A DNA stretch of 64,000 nt from Gymnogyps californianus (taxonomy: Eukaryota; Chordata; Aves; Accipitriformes; Cathartidae). The translations under genes and the position numbers were made by a program. Where the stretch lies: NCBI RefSeq assembly GCF_018139145.2, contig NC_059482.1, positions 8,671,294-8,735,293 of the forward strand. Direction: 5' to 3'. Under the pieces are notes generated by a model. It worked only from the letters and a program-made list of their open reading frames with translations, had not been told where the DNA came from and made no database searches. Within the stretch, counting starts at the first letter, position 1; every line of letters starts with the position of its first letter. Positions 26,736 through 41,300 of this stretch are shown piece by piece.

Positions 26736-29700
26736 AAGGTCCATCATCATTTGGCTCTTTGCCTTGTTTTTGCTTGTGCTTTTGCTGAGCTAAAGAATCA
26801 ATATCTGTATAAGCCAATTTTTAATTAAACAAGCTGATCCTATACAGACATCTTCCTGGTTTTAATATTTATATACATACACAAAAAATAAACATGTAAT
26901 TATCCACTATAAGCCATATTCAAAGCTTTCTGAAGTAAATGGAAAGACTTGATTTCCTTGAACTTTCGAGTTAGGTCCTAGAAGCAAACATCACCAGAGA
27001 TTTTACTCAGCCAAGTGGAAGAAGAGAGATCAATGTTCTTCCTTTCTCCCTTGGTTGGTCCTGCCCTGACTGCAACAGAAAGAAAATCAAATGCTAAAGA
27101 AACAGATGCTCTGATTTATTCAATGAGTGCTGTGGAAAGTTATCTGTCCAAAATTTTAGATTAAGAGTTAGTTAAGACTAAAGATGAAGAAAGAATATAG
27201 TTTTACAGCAGATTTTTTGAAGAGTCTCAAAGAGATTTAAAATATTAGAATTTTAGATGTGGTCTCTGATAGAAGGCAGAAGACAGAGTGCAGAGGAAGT
27301 GAAACAAGACTGCCAAATCCAGTTAAAAAAAACCTTTTCCCCTCAAGTTTCCTTTGCTCTCATCATTTAATACCACACTGAATGAATTGGTTCAGAATTT
27401 GGGGAGCAATAACATGGAATTCTGTATAAGTATGCAAGACCATTGCTGAATTGATGTAGTTTATTTTAAGCGGTGTCTCTGCAAGAGCATTGCTTGAAGA
27501 ATAACTGCATTTTTGAATTGTAGACCACCAGGTCCTTCTATGGTATGAAATACAGGCATAGAGTTACAAATATTCATGTAGAATATTAACAACAAGCTGG
27601 GCAATCAGACTGAGGAAGACCAAGCAGAAGAACAAAAAGTGCAAGTGTTACAGTTGTCTTCAAGATTAGTATGTGCTGTAAGCACTGTAGTCATACCACT
27701 TTGTAAAAGAAGTATGGAAAGAGCAATGACAGCCGAATGAACTGTAGTTTCACTGAAAGATATTGGTGTAGGTAATCTCATCACCAATTGATACTGTAGA
27801 AGTCCACAAAAAGGAATTCCATCAGCATATTCTCCTCAGACTGTCCTACAAGCTCAAAGGCAGAAAAGTATTTCCAAAGCATTTGTCAAGAAAATGAGCG
27901 GTGCCATAGAGAAAAGAAGCTACTATAATCTCCTTTTCTTCCTGCAGCATCTGCTGTCACACTGGACTCACTAGCTAGATCCTTACCTCAAGTCTGTTCT
28001 CTGCCACAAAGGATTTAAACCCACCTGCTTTGGTCTTACTCTCAGGCTACTGGCTGATCTCCCAGGCTGTGAAGAGTGAAAGACGGAGAACAAACATCTA
28101 AAATTCCACCTCTGTGCAAAAGGTCTAAGGTCAGAATTTGAGCTACCTATGCAGCTTCAGTGTCTGTGAGGGTTAAGCAACAAGTGATTCTTCAGCATTA
28201 CAAGTTTTGACTTGGGCAAAAACACAGCTTCTGGTTTAGGATGCTGCATCATGTTTCTGTAGAGAAACCCAATGGCAGGGCACAGCTCTGCGTGGCATTC
28301 TGCAAAGGTGCTCAAATCAGGGTCTACTATGCAGAATTTAAAACTGTCTTTTTATCAGATTTTCTCCTTAAGACATACTGTGCAATGGAAGGGAAATAGT
28401 TTTGTGTCAATTTACACAGGATTCAATAAAAGCAAATTAAAAAGTTGTTTCCTATTAAAATCTACACAAGTTTTCTATTATCATGAGTGTTATTAACTGG
28501 AGATATATATGCCAGATCTTCTTTTAATTACAGGCATATAACTTACACAAAAAGAAGTCATATCTTCCAAGTAATTACAGGCAGCTCTAAAGTATATTAT
28601 TGTATTATTAAATTAAAAAATCTGCTAGTAGAAAGATCAGAAATTAAATATAGAATCATCCAGCATAAAAAGAAATAGTAGGCATAGACAGAAGTAAAAT
28701 AAGCTAAATTATTCAGATTTAAAATATAGTTTTCACACAGAAAAGAATTATATGCAGTAGTGTTTTGCTGCAGTTTTCTAAATCAGATGTAGCTACCAGC
28801 AAACTACTCAGCTCATTAAAATGAGCAAAGAAGCAAACCCAGTTTATCCTGAAGAGCAGCCAAAGAACATTTTTTCCCCCCCATTGAAATAATTTCCAGA
28901 AAGATCCCCCATGCCTAGTAAGATGAGGAAAATGAACAACAGCATCATACAGAGCATAGTGCATTAAGCAATATTGTCTAACCTCAGTTCTTCAGAACTT
29001 GTATGTATGTATTTGATTTATGCCCTCTTTTTCAAGCTAAAAACTCAGAATCCCTTATACTGTCCAATGGCAGCGAGACATAGCCTTGAAAAAAAGAGGC
29101 ACAGGCCCTACTCTGGATGGAATAAGCAGGCCTGTAAAGTCCTCATTATTAAGATACCAACAATCCAAGTCTGAATATTTTATCCACATCTTTGTTCAGC
29201 CCTCAGGAGACCAATCTGGCTGTGTAATGACCACAGAGGACTTGCGACTCCCTGAACTCATGCTTCTTCATTTACCTGAGTCTAAACTGCCCCATAAATT
29301 GTACTACCCAACCATAAACCAGTTCAGCTTTCATTCTACTCTAAGTCAGCAAGGCTCACCCTGAATTAATGATGAGCCTTAATAAGATGGAAAATAGTGC
29401 AGATTAAAAAGGATCATAATACATAAAACTGCATTTTGAGGTTGAGCTGGATATAGACTTTAAACTAGCTGTTACATATTTTACAGTAGATTTAGAGCAG
29501 GATATCCAGGAAGCATTTCAAAGCTAGTTCTAAGAGCCTTTATTATATGACCATGGAAAGGCAAACAAGTTAGGTAAAGTAAGTGTATGTACTAGACACA
29601 TATCTAAAGGGTACATCTATTTTTATGCCTAAACCAAATGTTTAAGGTCCAAAATATTTAAATGTTGTATCTTTTTTCCACTAACAGCTTCCAGTAGTGA

Positions 29701-32700
29701 ACGGAACCAGAACTGTGAAAGCATTGCAAGAAAGATTATTTTGATCAGATTTCCCCTCTGGTTTTGTAAGCTTAAAAGGTTTAGAAATTTGTGGTAAGTT
29801 CTGAACTTCTGGATGCTTATCTAAGCTGAACTCAAAGCAACTGCTTTTGAAATCTGCCCTGCTATACTTGTGTTCCAGTAAGATCACAAATTGACTACTG
29901 CTTCGGAGGCTAAGCCAAAGTCCAGCTACTTTGTGAAGTGTTGAAGATCTGCCTTAAGGTTCTGTAGCTTGCATGTAAGCCTCTTAACTTTGTATTTTTA
30001 TAAACAACTGCCACTGGTGAGTTTTGTCATGATGTTGTAATTATTGTCTTTTTCTTACATTTGTTTTCTTGTTAATGTAGATAGAACTCCTATAAAATAA
30101 AGCAGAACATTTTCTCTCCCTACATGTCAACAGCATGCATATGAATGCCTTTTTTGTTGATTTTTTTTTCCCCATCATCTTTACACAGTGGAGTAAAAAC
30201 TCCAAACCAAAATGCCCGAGAGGTTACTCAGTCTTAAACTATGTGAGAACCTTTGCAATTTTAAACAAGTATCAACTACATTCATAGCAAGATTAAAAAT
30301 CAGTTTTACTAGTAACCTTAGCAAGTACTCTGCAAATATAAAGGCTGTTAAATTTTATAAGGCACTAACACCCTAGAAGGTACTTGAAATGTCTATCCAC
30401 CCTCACAATGACTAGCTGCCTTTGGCCACACCTCGGTAGGGAAATACGCAAGACGTATTAGTTGGACTACATAAGACAAAGAGTGTGCTGGTTTCAAACT
30501 CTTACTGCACAAGCGTTTTTATTCTGGCTAATTCAAAAAGTGTCATCAGAGTGGATTAAAGAGAGAAGGAAAGAGAAAGAGCAAGGGAGAGAAGGTAAAT
30601 GAATTCCTTCATACCAGAAAGCCAACTTTCAGTCAGCTTTTCCCTGGATGTTTGTATCTGCAAGCCTACTGAGGATTCCAGCAGAAGAAAGTCCATTAAT
30701 TTTCCATGTACTTGTTGACGAAAAAGCTATCAGGATTATGGGTTGAATATTTCTAGAGTAGGGAAAGTAAGGGATGCAATTAATCTCTGTGAACTAAAAT
30801 ATACCTCTTTTCATTAATCTTTTATTGTAAATGAGCAAAGTAATTGAACCAGTACCACACTGTCAGAATAAATGCAATGCCAGTGGGATATGCATGAGAG
30901 CGCACATACTGATTGAGTATTAAATATCTAACGGCAATAATTTATGGTTCATTACCTCTTTTTGGAGTTCTTTAGTTGCAGAGTGCTTGAATTTCAAGTA
31001 GACAGACTTTCAGCAGAAACTGCTTTCAAATGCTGAACATAGCAAATGCACAAACCCCTTAGCAATCTACTTCATTTTAAGAGTTTTGTACTTAGTTGAG
31101 CCAACCTCTGTACTGCCAGAAACATGCAAGCTACTTGCAACTTGGACTAATGCAATTAAAGATGCAGTGATGAATACTTCAAGGATAATATGCAAAATGA
31201 AAATTAGAGATTATGAACAGAACATTATATATAAGCAGACCTAATGTAAAAATGGTCAAATACCTTGTTATATGTTTTCATATAAGGAGACTTAAAAAAG
31301 GCTAAATTCTAGAAATTGGAGCTAAGCATGGCCACTTAAATGACGATGTTACATGGTATAATTTAGTTATCAAAGAGTAATTGCTCCAACTGTTCAAGGG
31401 GAAAAAAGTCAGACATCCACTTGTATAATTTTATGTATAAATAATGTTATCTCTTTATTATGACTTGAGTATTCCTGAAAGCATCAGTTTTACAGAGAAT
31501 TGTGGCAATGGTAAGAGCTAGTAAGAATTTGGCCTCTTGCCTCCCTACCCCTTTCTCAGACTCCTAGCAGAATCACTTGCAGGGGAAAGATGTCACTTTT
31601 GCTAAATTGACACACCACGACCTTCTTTACCAACAGGCCTCCCGACAGATTCAAACTGTCCTGCTTTGACAGAACCTTTCAAGGATCAAAGAAAAGATCA
31701 AACTGAAAGTGGAAATAAATGCCTCAGGGTTTTTATACCCTCTTCATATTGACTTCATATGAGTGTAACTGACTAAATCTGAGGCAAAACAGACAAGAGT
31801 CAGTCCAAACACACAGATTTTAATCCTCTTTCTGAATTTTACTCTTTCTGTTGCCTACTGGAATTGGTCCTGGAATGCATGCAGGGCTTTGTGGACTCCT
31901 GAGCCTATCTGTTCCTGGTGAATTCTGCTCATCTGTTGAAAATTAAACTGTCCTATTCAGACATTGCTCACTTGGCAACAGACTGCTCTATGTTTACTGT
32001 TTATTGATTTTTGTTAACTGGGACTATAAAGAAGCATTTCAGTTTCAAAGTCGTCCCAGAGGACACTGGCAGGTTACAATCACTTATACTGTAAAAAAGC
32101 TTCATGTTAATTGACTCTATATTTACATATTATGAATGCATATTTTAATCTGTTTTACATGAATAAGTCCTCCACAATGAAGATTTCATTTCCTTTTTTA
32201 AAACAACATAACTACTTGCCTTATTTGAAGAGACAAATCTCTTCTAAATTGTTTTGACCTTTCCTAGTGTCCTTTCTTAAAGTGGAAGTTGTATCTGCCT
32301 TCTCAGTTCAGGAATTTCTTATCTTAAAAGCAAAGGGATGAACTCAACTTCAAACTGAAACCATTCCATTGTGCTCTTTCTAGTTTGGCAAGTCACTCTG
32401 TCTATATTTGAAACAGCCAAATTCTTGACTAGCTCAACTAATTTATTTTTAGTCACAATAGACAAAAGGCTGAGAATAGACCAACTTCAGCAATACATTG
32501 GAAAAGGTCTCTGGTCAAAACCAGAAAGACATGGAGATATCCTAGACTAATAAAACAGGAAGGTCAGGACATTAATCTTGTCTAGAGCAGAACTGACCGA
32601 ACATGGCACTCCTATATCTCAGAGACACCTGTGGCTTCTGAGTGTCCTGCTATTGCTGTTTAATATTTTGTCCTCAATCTTGACAAAGTTTTGTTCTCCT

Positions 32701-35379
32701 CCTGTACAAATCTTTTGTTTGAGACTTTCAGAGACAATCTGCATTAAGATGAAACACCTTCTTACCCAGCTCTAATTTCATCATCATCAGATCAGGTCTC
32801 AGTCAAGACAAAACTAGGACTTCAATAAAATAATACCCACTTATTCAGCACAGTCTCCAGCCTCAATGCTTCATTTTTAGGCACAGAAAGATTTTAGTAG
32901 TAGTCTTCTCTGCCCCCATCCCCCAAATATTTATCTATGCTCTGCTGTTTTCCAAGACCAAGTAAATATTAAAAGCCAGCTGTGCTAGGTTCTGAAAACA
33001 GAGCAAGTCAAAGCTTTCCTCAAAGTACCTGACTTCCTTTGCATAGTATCCATGCATTTTCATAAAGTATGAGCTCATACAGAACATTGCTACTAGCAAA
33101 GATAAATGCCCCCATCTTAAGGCTTCAGGTGAAACCCTAATAAGGAAGCATCTTATAGATTTGTGTGTCATGCACCACATTTAAAGCATTGCAATAAAAC
33201 AATTAAGCATATTCACAGATGTGAACACTGCAGCCCTGAGTGTTATTATTTCTTCATTCTCAAATCACTCTAATATTCCTTTAGTAAATGTGTGTACTCT
33301 GGGGCTTATCTGTTACTGTTCTATATCTTTACAGCACCTTAGTAGCAATGTTCTTTTGTGTTCTGAATTACACCCTGCAGAAATTGCTTCCTGCCACTGA
33401 GACAGACCAATTCATTTCATGACTACAAATCTATATTAATGTCTTTTCTATAGTATTTAACGATGCAGCAAGCCCTTCCACTTGTTACTCTTAAGCATAT
33501 CAAGGCCTGTATTTCTGGAGACAGTAGCACATGCAAAGTTCACAGCAGTTTTTATTGCAATTAGAAACTACCTGATGTTCCCATGATCAATACAGTGAAA
33601 ACATATGTGCATTGAATTAAAAAGTTAAATATAGGCAAACAAACAAAAAACAGTGACGAGCAAATGCAATGGAACAGTTACAAATAGTTACAGTTTATAT
33701 TTTTCATCTAAAAGCCATTCTAACATCATAGCAGCAGCAAAACGGAACATAGTAGCAGAGCGCATATGGAATTTAATTTTGAGTGATATTGAAAGGTCAG
33801 TACAGAATTGCTCAGCTCATATTTTTGTGAAGATAACATGTGTGAACTAGTTATTTCCTCCTTTTAACATATAATGACCTTGTCCATTGATTTAATGAGA
33901 AAATTATACATGCTGCACTCAGATTTAACAAACTCTTCAGAATTAAAGATATACCAAAGGAAGAAAAAAAAAATAAAAAATGAATGAGATTGAGACCTCA
34001 CACTTGCAACCCAACCATCTGGCAGAAGAAAGCCCAGAGATACCAACACAATGACCTGTGGAGCCTTCGTTATGACACATGCTGGAGCTGAGAGGAAAAA
34101 GCTGTGCAATAGCTCATTCTGCCTCAGGTGCACTGACCTTATTAATGCGATATAATGTGAACAATGCATATGGTTAAAGTGCCAAGCCACATATGTGCTG
34201 CTGGTAGCAATGAATGGAAAAAAGATGACACTGTCTAAAACACTGAACTGTAATTATAACTTGAGAAGACTTCTATAATCTTAATTACACTCAAGTTGCT
34301 TAACCTGTGTTAGGGCCATATGTCACAATCCTAAAGGTTCCAGTAGTATCCCATGTCAAAGGAACATTCACTTGCTCATTAAAAATCTTATTTAAATTTT
34401 CAATGAATTTTATCATTTAAATTTATCTCCTCAATTCCTGTAACAAATATTGAGACCTGACACCATTAAAGAATCTCTTCTAATGCTTAGAAGTGGAGGA
34501 GTGAATAAGAACTCCTAGTTCTCTTTCTAGCTCTGTTATAGCCACTGTATAACCCTGACTATGTTTCTTTTATTGTCTATGCCTTTAGGCATCTGCAAAT
34601 TGTCAGCATTCAAGATTTGAAATTTGTGTGATTAGCATTCCTAGGCCCTGTAAGACAGAACTAAATAATGTAACAATGTAATGATCTGCACTTGCTTTCC
34701 ACTGCTTCCTAGTCACAGCTGAAGTAATCAGGTTTGAGATACAGAAGTTTGAATAGATTGATAATTGCTTGAGTATTACTTTTCTTGCTGGTGAGATAAA
34801 TCAGCGCTTAGGACATGGGAGAGAACTACTCCCAGATCCAAAAAGACAGAAAACTAGTTACAGTGCCCTCACTACAGGGTATGTTTCAAAAGTTTGGTCC
34901 TTTTGTTTTATTTTGGATCAGGCATGACCAGGCTTCCTTATCTACTAGCCATGTACCAAAAAATGTCCTCATGTGGCACAGACACAGCCCTGGATCAAAG
35001 GACATCTGCACTCAGGTGACACAGGTCATGGTCCCCATGGCTGATCCCACCACGCCAAGGTAGAACAGGGCTGAGCAGAGCATGGAGCTGTGTCAGAGAC
35101 AGGGTGACACCCATGCTGGATGGAGCACTGCCTTGAGACAGCACTAGCATTGTTCACAAACCACGCGCTGTTTAACAGGCACAGCCTGACGACTCTCTGG
35201 CTTGGGCCACAGATACTTAGAGAAGAAGCTTGAAAACAGTGGTTTGTCTTTCCCTCCCAGCTTATTTCTTTGATTATGTGCAGGTTTTTAATTTCACAAG
35301 CACATTGAGTGGAGAGACAGATGACATCAGAAAGGGACTTCTGAAGAGGAACAGTTCCACAGGGAACCCCTAAGGGAAT

Positions 35380-35398
35380 CCATTAGAGGCCCTAATGG
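35380..35398. repeat. Perfect short inverted repeat
   Basis: CCATTAG and CTAATGG are exact reverse complements separated by AGGCC. Each arm contains a TAAT/ATTA core of the kind bound by homeodomain proteins. No function is demonstrated. Confidence 0.6.
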
Positions 35399-38290
35399 CA
35401 GATATGTTTTTGAACAATGAACTTTAAGAATTGTTTAGTGAATATTAGATTATATTAAATATACAGGTTACATCTGAAGCCTGACTAAAACAACTGGATA
35501 TTGAAATTTATTTTGCTTTGGAAAAAACTGAAAACAAGAACAAACTGAAGACTACTGAATTTATGTTGGTTCTCATAATATTCCCCTCTGCTTACTTCAG
35601 AGCAAGTTACAAGAATATGAAAACCTCCCAAAGACAAGTGCTGGATTCAATGAAACATAAAAGAAAAACAGAGGAGACAAACAGTCATGCTGATACTCTT
35701 TCGTAGGTATCAGCCTTATGCAAACCTGTCTCATCTGAGTAAGAGATTAACAAGGCCCAAAGCTCTGTACTACGGTTTTAGGGGTCCACAGATGAGTTTC
35801 TTGCTTATGATCAATCTTCCAAATAACCACAGTGTGGCAGTGTGGCATTCCAACTGCAAATGTCTATTTATTTCCCTAGAGCCAGATGACAGCTAATGAA
35901 AAAAACCAGAAAAGCACATATGGTGGATGACAGGTCCTCTAAAACAACTATTTTGTTCTACAGCTCTGCTTCCATCAGTCTACATCACTTGCAATCATAG
36001 ACATGGCCAGGCTCCCATTCTAGAGTCTCCTGGGGTCCCATTTTGCATGAATGCTTGTGAAAGCAAGGGTGCAATAGCAAGTGCTGGGTTACTGACAAGA
36101 GCTACTGAGGTCTGGGTTTTGGGACTGTGGAAAGGGAATAAAGCAAGCTGCTTCTCTAGTTCTGAAAAAAATCCATCCTAGCACTAACATTTTATATTCA
36201 GTGAAAGACTTCTGACAAACCAATATTTTTTTAATCAGAAAAAACAAGAAAAATATCAAAGAGCTGCACCCTCAACATCCATGTGTGACACAATAAAGTC
36301 CTGGTCTGCTACAATGAATATTTCTGTACCGTTGCAAAACATTTCACAAGGGAGCCTTTAATTTTGAAGCAAATTTGTACTTGAAGGTCATGGGATGAAA
36401 CAAAACAATCACTTAACATTCAACAAAGTAGTTTAAAAAAAATATTTCAGCCTGTAAGACCACAAGAAACTGTTTAGTTACAGAAAGTGTTATACAGATT
36501 TTATTGACTAGTGTGTAACCAAACCTTCCAAAGTTGTTTTTTGGTTTTTTTTTTTCATCTTAAAATAATATAAGATCACGAAAAGCTGCAGCAATTCAGT
36601 CCCTCTCTCTGAAGGTCTCATGAATTGTCATTAAGCTGTCCTGGGGCCTGTCACCAGCACTACTTCATGCATCTCATGGCTTTCAATTGAAATACTGATC
36701 AAGTCTGGCCCTACTGAATTTTTACAATTAAAGTTTCAAGGTGACATGCTATGGCATAACATTAAGCATAGATTTCATTTGTCCTTCATTAATAATCAAC
36801 CTTACAGTCAAATATCCATTAACATGAACTGCATAATAAAATCAACAACAATTTCAAATGAATTCCCATATGAACAAAACATTTCAAATGCTTAATATTT
36901 TACACTCCTCTTTCAGCAGATACAGTTCAGTAGCACTCTAGGTCTTTGAAATCTTCATAATGCTTTTTATCTTTTGAAATGAAACATTTTACTTAGACTT
37001 TCATATCATCCTTATTACTTTACATCAGTGCCAAGACAATTCCCCTTCTGGATTACATCTCCTCTCACATCTCCTTTACCATTTAGCAAACAAAATCCTT
37101 CCTCTGGATCTTCTCTGGGTATTTACTCACAGAAAACTGACACTGTTCTAAACGAAATTAGCAGAATATAAATACTAAGGCAGCCCTCCTCTGCTTCATA
37201 GGCTGGCATGTACAATAAGTAAAAATCCAGAGATAAAATGTGTAAAACAGGCAAAATTAACAGTTGGCTTGCTATATATAGCTTGACTTGGCAATGTTGG
37301 CCCTTTAGTATCTCCCATTGGTGTACTGAATTATGAAAATAATCCTTCAACAATGTAAATTTATGTCTTTTTCACTGTCCTTTAGATGTGGCTTTTTTCT
37401 AAGCAAGAAGAATTTGATCTGGTAGGCACATGTCACCTGGTGCTATTCTGTTCAGAAACATTAATGTTAAGCTCCAAAGAACAAAACTCTCAGCCATTAT
37501 CATTATTAATAAAGAAAATTTTACCAATTGTGACTGGAACCTCTCAAGATTTCAGATTTAACTACTTTTCATGGGTGTGAACAGTGTGATTGCTTATATT
37601 CTGCACAGTAGAGGTGACTTTGTCATGCTCCAGATCTGTGCTTTTTGATGTTAACTAACTTCCTACAAAATCCTGCGAATGCAAGATAAGGAGGCTTTTA
37701 CCTGAGAGCAGCTAAGTCTGATAAGTGAGGTGTTTGATTAAGCTCAGCTAAGATTAGGAGAAAGTTATTGATGCCTTATCTCAAAAGGACTATATAGTTA
37801 GACAGCTATCTCAATAAGAAGCCCTCCTTTTTCTCAACTTCAGACAAAGCCAGAATCTAATCATTTTTAATCCAACCCACTTACAGAATTCAGACAATAC
37901 TATTCATTTACTACAGTTCAAGTTGCAACATTTCTATGGCAGATTAGAGACAATATTTATGACAAGATCCAGAGCAGTACGTATGGAATTCTCAAGCATT
38001 AAATATTTTAGACAATAAAAATTCCCTAACATTTCTCCATCTTGAGATGGAAGCACATGATTTCTAAAGTACTGCTTCCATTACGTAGTACTCCTCTGAA
38101 CATAACGCAGAGCAATTTCCCAGTACTTTATGACATCTATTCCTTTAGATGGAGATCATTAATATTTAAAGTGGGACATAGAACTTAAGCAACTGAAAAA
38201 TCTGCAATCATAAAACACACTCCCCACCCCACCTGCCTTCTTATATGCCATTTTGCAGCGGAAGTAGCTATGCATCCCCTCTCCCCACTG

Positions 38291-38323
38291 TTGGTTTTTG
38301 GGGGTGGTGGTGGTTGTTTTTTA
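38291..38323. repeat. GGT/GTT-rich tract
   Basis: T runs and a short GGT triplet array (about four units). Low complexity with no associated gene. Confidence 0.75.
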
Positions 38324-41300
38324 TTTTAAGTTTGAAAGTCTCCTGTTGCCTAGACAGCACAAGCAATACCTGGAGAGAATAGTCCTGGATCCTAGGACTG
38401 TTTTGTGAAAATATTGACACTGTTGGGAATGGAGAACAGAACAGAGTAAGAGACCCTTAACCACTAAGTTGTGCGACCAAAACGCCTGCTCTCCTCCCTG
38501 CAGCCCACGGTGCCCTAAAAATGAATCTAAGAAGTGGTCTGCACACCTCCATGCTCAGCACTCCTTCCTTGTCACATCCCTGCCCCTCTAGCTCCCTGTT
38601 CAGGGTATCTGCCTGCTGCATATTTCATACTAAGGTGCCTAGTTCTCAAAATATTGCTCATCTAATGAGCAGTTCTCGATTGCAGACTTTAGTATGTCTT
38701 TCAGTGGCCCCAAACTTCTAGGGAACTTGATTTATTGTTGTTGGACTGATGTGAGACCACTCTTGGCCTTTTACTGAATTTGACCTTCTCTCTCTCTCTC
38801 CTTCTGTAAATTGCCTGGCACATTGTTGTAAGTATACAGACTTAGTCAAGAAATTGTAATTACCAAAATGCATGCAACTGGAGATATAATTTGCACTTGT
38901 TCATCACACCATTTCATTTCCATACTGTTGTATTTTTTTCTCATTTTAATTGACTTACTATGCTGCAAATTAGTTACGTAGCATTCCTGCTTTGTTGTTC
39001 TTGCTTAAAGCAATCATCTATGAGGTATCCCACTGAAATAGCTAAATTCTTGCTGTTAGGGATACTTAACTTTTCTTGCTAATCCCAACTGCATTAGCTA
39101 ATTTAACAAACGCTTAGCATTAGCTCTGAATTATCTTCCAGACCATGCCTACTTCCAACATACAAACGTGAATGTTAAAAAACCCTAATATTGTAGCTAT
39201 CTGTTCTGAATAGACTTTTGAGATCATAATGACCAGTACAAAAATACAGATGTGATCTCTGGAAGTTGTGCAGGTAAGCAAACTAAATAAAGCTAGGTAG
39301 TGCTGTATTTATCTAGCACAAATATGTATGTTCCTCAAATATAAAAAGAAAGTATTGATTTGCTACTGTTACAAGATCCGTTTCCTCCAAGCGCTACTGG
39401 CTTAAAGCCCTTTCTGGAGTATACTATTGTTGATCATCAAATACAGCACATTCCTACATCAGCAGCGTAGGAGGTAAGATTATTCCTCTGAGAATTACTG
39501 TATTCAAAAGGCAAGTGATAAAATCATCACAAAATAGACAAGTTACATTTAAAATTAAATAAAATAACATACCAGGGGCTTCTGCACCTACTAATGCTTT
39601 TTTTATTTCCCAAACTTGTCTCCTACTGGATCAGGCAGAAGAGTGTTTTACTTCCATGAATTTTTAATTTGACTTTATCAAAACTGTGGTGAATTCTTCC
39701 TACCTCTTTCCTATGCAGACTTAAAAACAGCTTGCTGAATTTGTACAGCTATACTGACTAAAGGAGGCTCAAAGCTCCAGATGAAAGCATCTATTTTACC
39801 TGTCAGTAAATAAGCATGCTTTGCTTAGAGCTCATATTTTGGCAAGTTAGGAAATTCACTTGTTTGCAAATTTCATTCACTCGTTTCATTCATTTCATAA
39901 CAGGTTGTAGCGCTCACATTCCAGCAACTTTATGCCTTGAAGAAAAAAAAAAAATCACCCACAAACCACTTTACCATGACTAAAAATCTGCACTACATCC
40001 AGGTCATTAACTTCACATGTATTAGAATTGTACATCTAGGTATTCTCCAAGAAACGGTCATTCTGAACAGCATATTATTCGTTCTTCTGCACTGAACTGG
40101 CTGTTTCCTGATACAAAACTTTTATATAAAGCAACCATTCTTTTGGCAGAATCATTGTGGTGACAGTTTCCACTGTGAGAACTACCAGGGACTTTGACTT
40201 TCTACACAGTGCAGGATGGTACTAAAGTGCTGCAAAGAATGCAAGAAATTTCTGTACTACTTATCTGATGAATACAGTTCAGGCTTAATTTCTCCATTCA
40301 TTCTTTTCTCATACTGGAGAGAAAGAAGTTAATTCGTTTTGCATGCAAGCAGTAACCATTTTGGTTAGTATGAAGAAACTATTTCGGACTGTCAACATGC
40401 ATCTAGGGGAGCCTTGAGATAGAATGGAAGACAAATTGACCAAACATTGATTTATAACAACAGTCAGCCAAAGAAGGCAGAAATGTGAAAACAGTGCAAG
40501 CAGAGTGTGAAACAAAAACCTGAACTGTCAGGGAACTGAAAGAACAACCAGATGCTTTCTGCAATGACATAAATTGAAGTAGAAGTCACCAGGCAGAGAT
40601 ATAAGCAATGCTACCACAACAACACGTAAATAATCTGACTTACTCTAAAAGAGTTGTTCTGTGGAGCTGAAACCAACTGCTGGTTGCATAAATCACATCC
40701 ACTCACAGACACTAACAGGCTAGAACATGCATTCTTCAGAGAATGGAAACTATGTAGCAGAGTTGGAGTATTCTCTTCTGCTAGAAATGCAATGTAGAAC
40801 AAAGAAATTGTCCTATTTAGGGTCTGAAACAGTGCCCATGGATTAGAAAGTAGCTGTTTCTGGCACTACTCTGTCAATTTATCCTCAAGTATCAAATGAG
40901 CATTACTGTTACTGCTTTCTTTCTGCATCAAGAGATGAAGAAATTTGTTATACACCAACTAGAGATCATTCAAACAAATGAGCAGGCTAAAAACTACAGA
41001 AGCAATAACTCTGTAGTGTACATACCACAGCATTACATGATGCATGAATTTATATTGAATTCCGCAGATGACTGATTTTATTGTTCCTGTAACTCAACAG
41101 GTAATCATTAATTAATAATTAGTTAAAATAACCATAGTCTTCTGTGTTTCAAAACATAAACTTGACATATTCTACGCACATATCACATTGCCATTTAATC
41201 TTTTTAATTGAAGTTTATATACAAGCACCTTATGAAGTTTTTTCTGAAATAATAGTATCACTACTAAATACTCAAGATCAAAGCTTTCAAGTACGTGAAC

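Larger units (their letters stand above)
18619..36000. other. Gene-free stretch with simple repeats
   Basis: No convincing gene. A pyrimidine- and C-rich patch lies at about 18,790-19,050. Simple tracts occur at 23,244-23,297, 23,444-23,459 and 26,721-26,735. A patch richer in G+C, with several short CACAG/GACACA-type motifs, lies at about 34,920-35,200 and could be a decayed repeat that I cannot name. A perfect inverted repeat lies at 35,380-35,398. Blocks near 19.6-20.0 and 30.85-31.25 kb have the AT-rich, homeodomain-site-rich look of conserved non-coding elements; see findings. Confidence 0.6.

Noticed and set aside
31746..31786. Another ancient LINE tail (TATTGACTTCATATGAGTGTAACTG)
   Set aside because: The resemblance to the 'TTGACTTCAATGG…GTGTAACTG' signature is too short to support a call.
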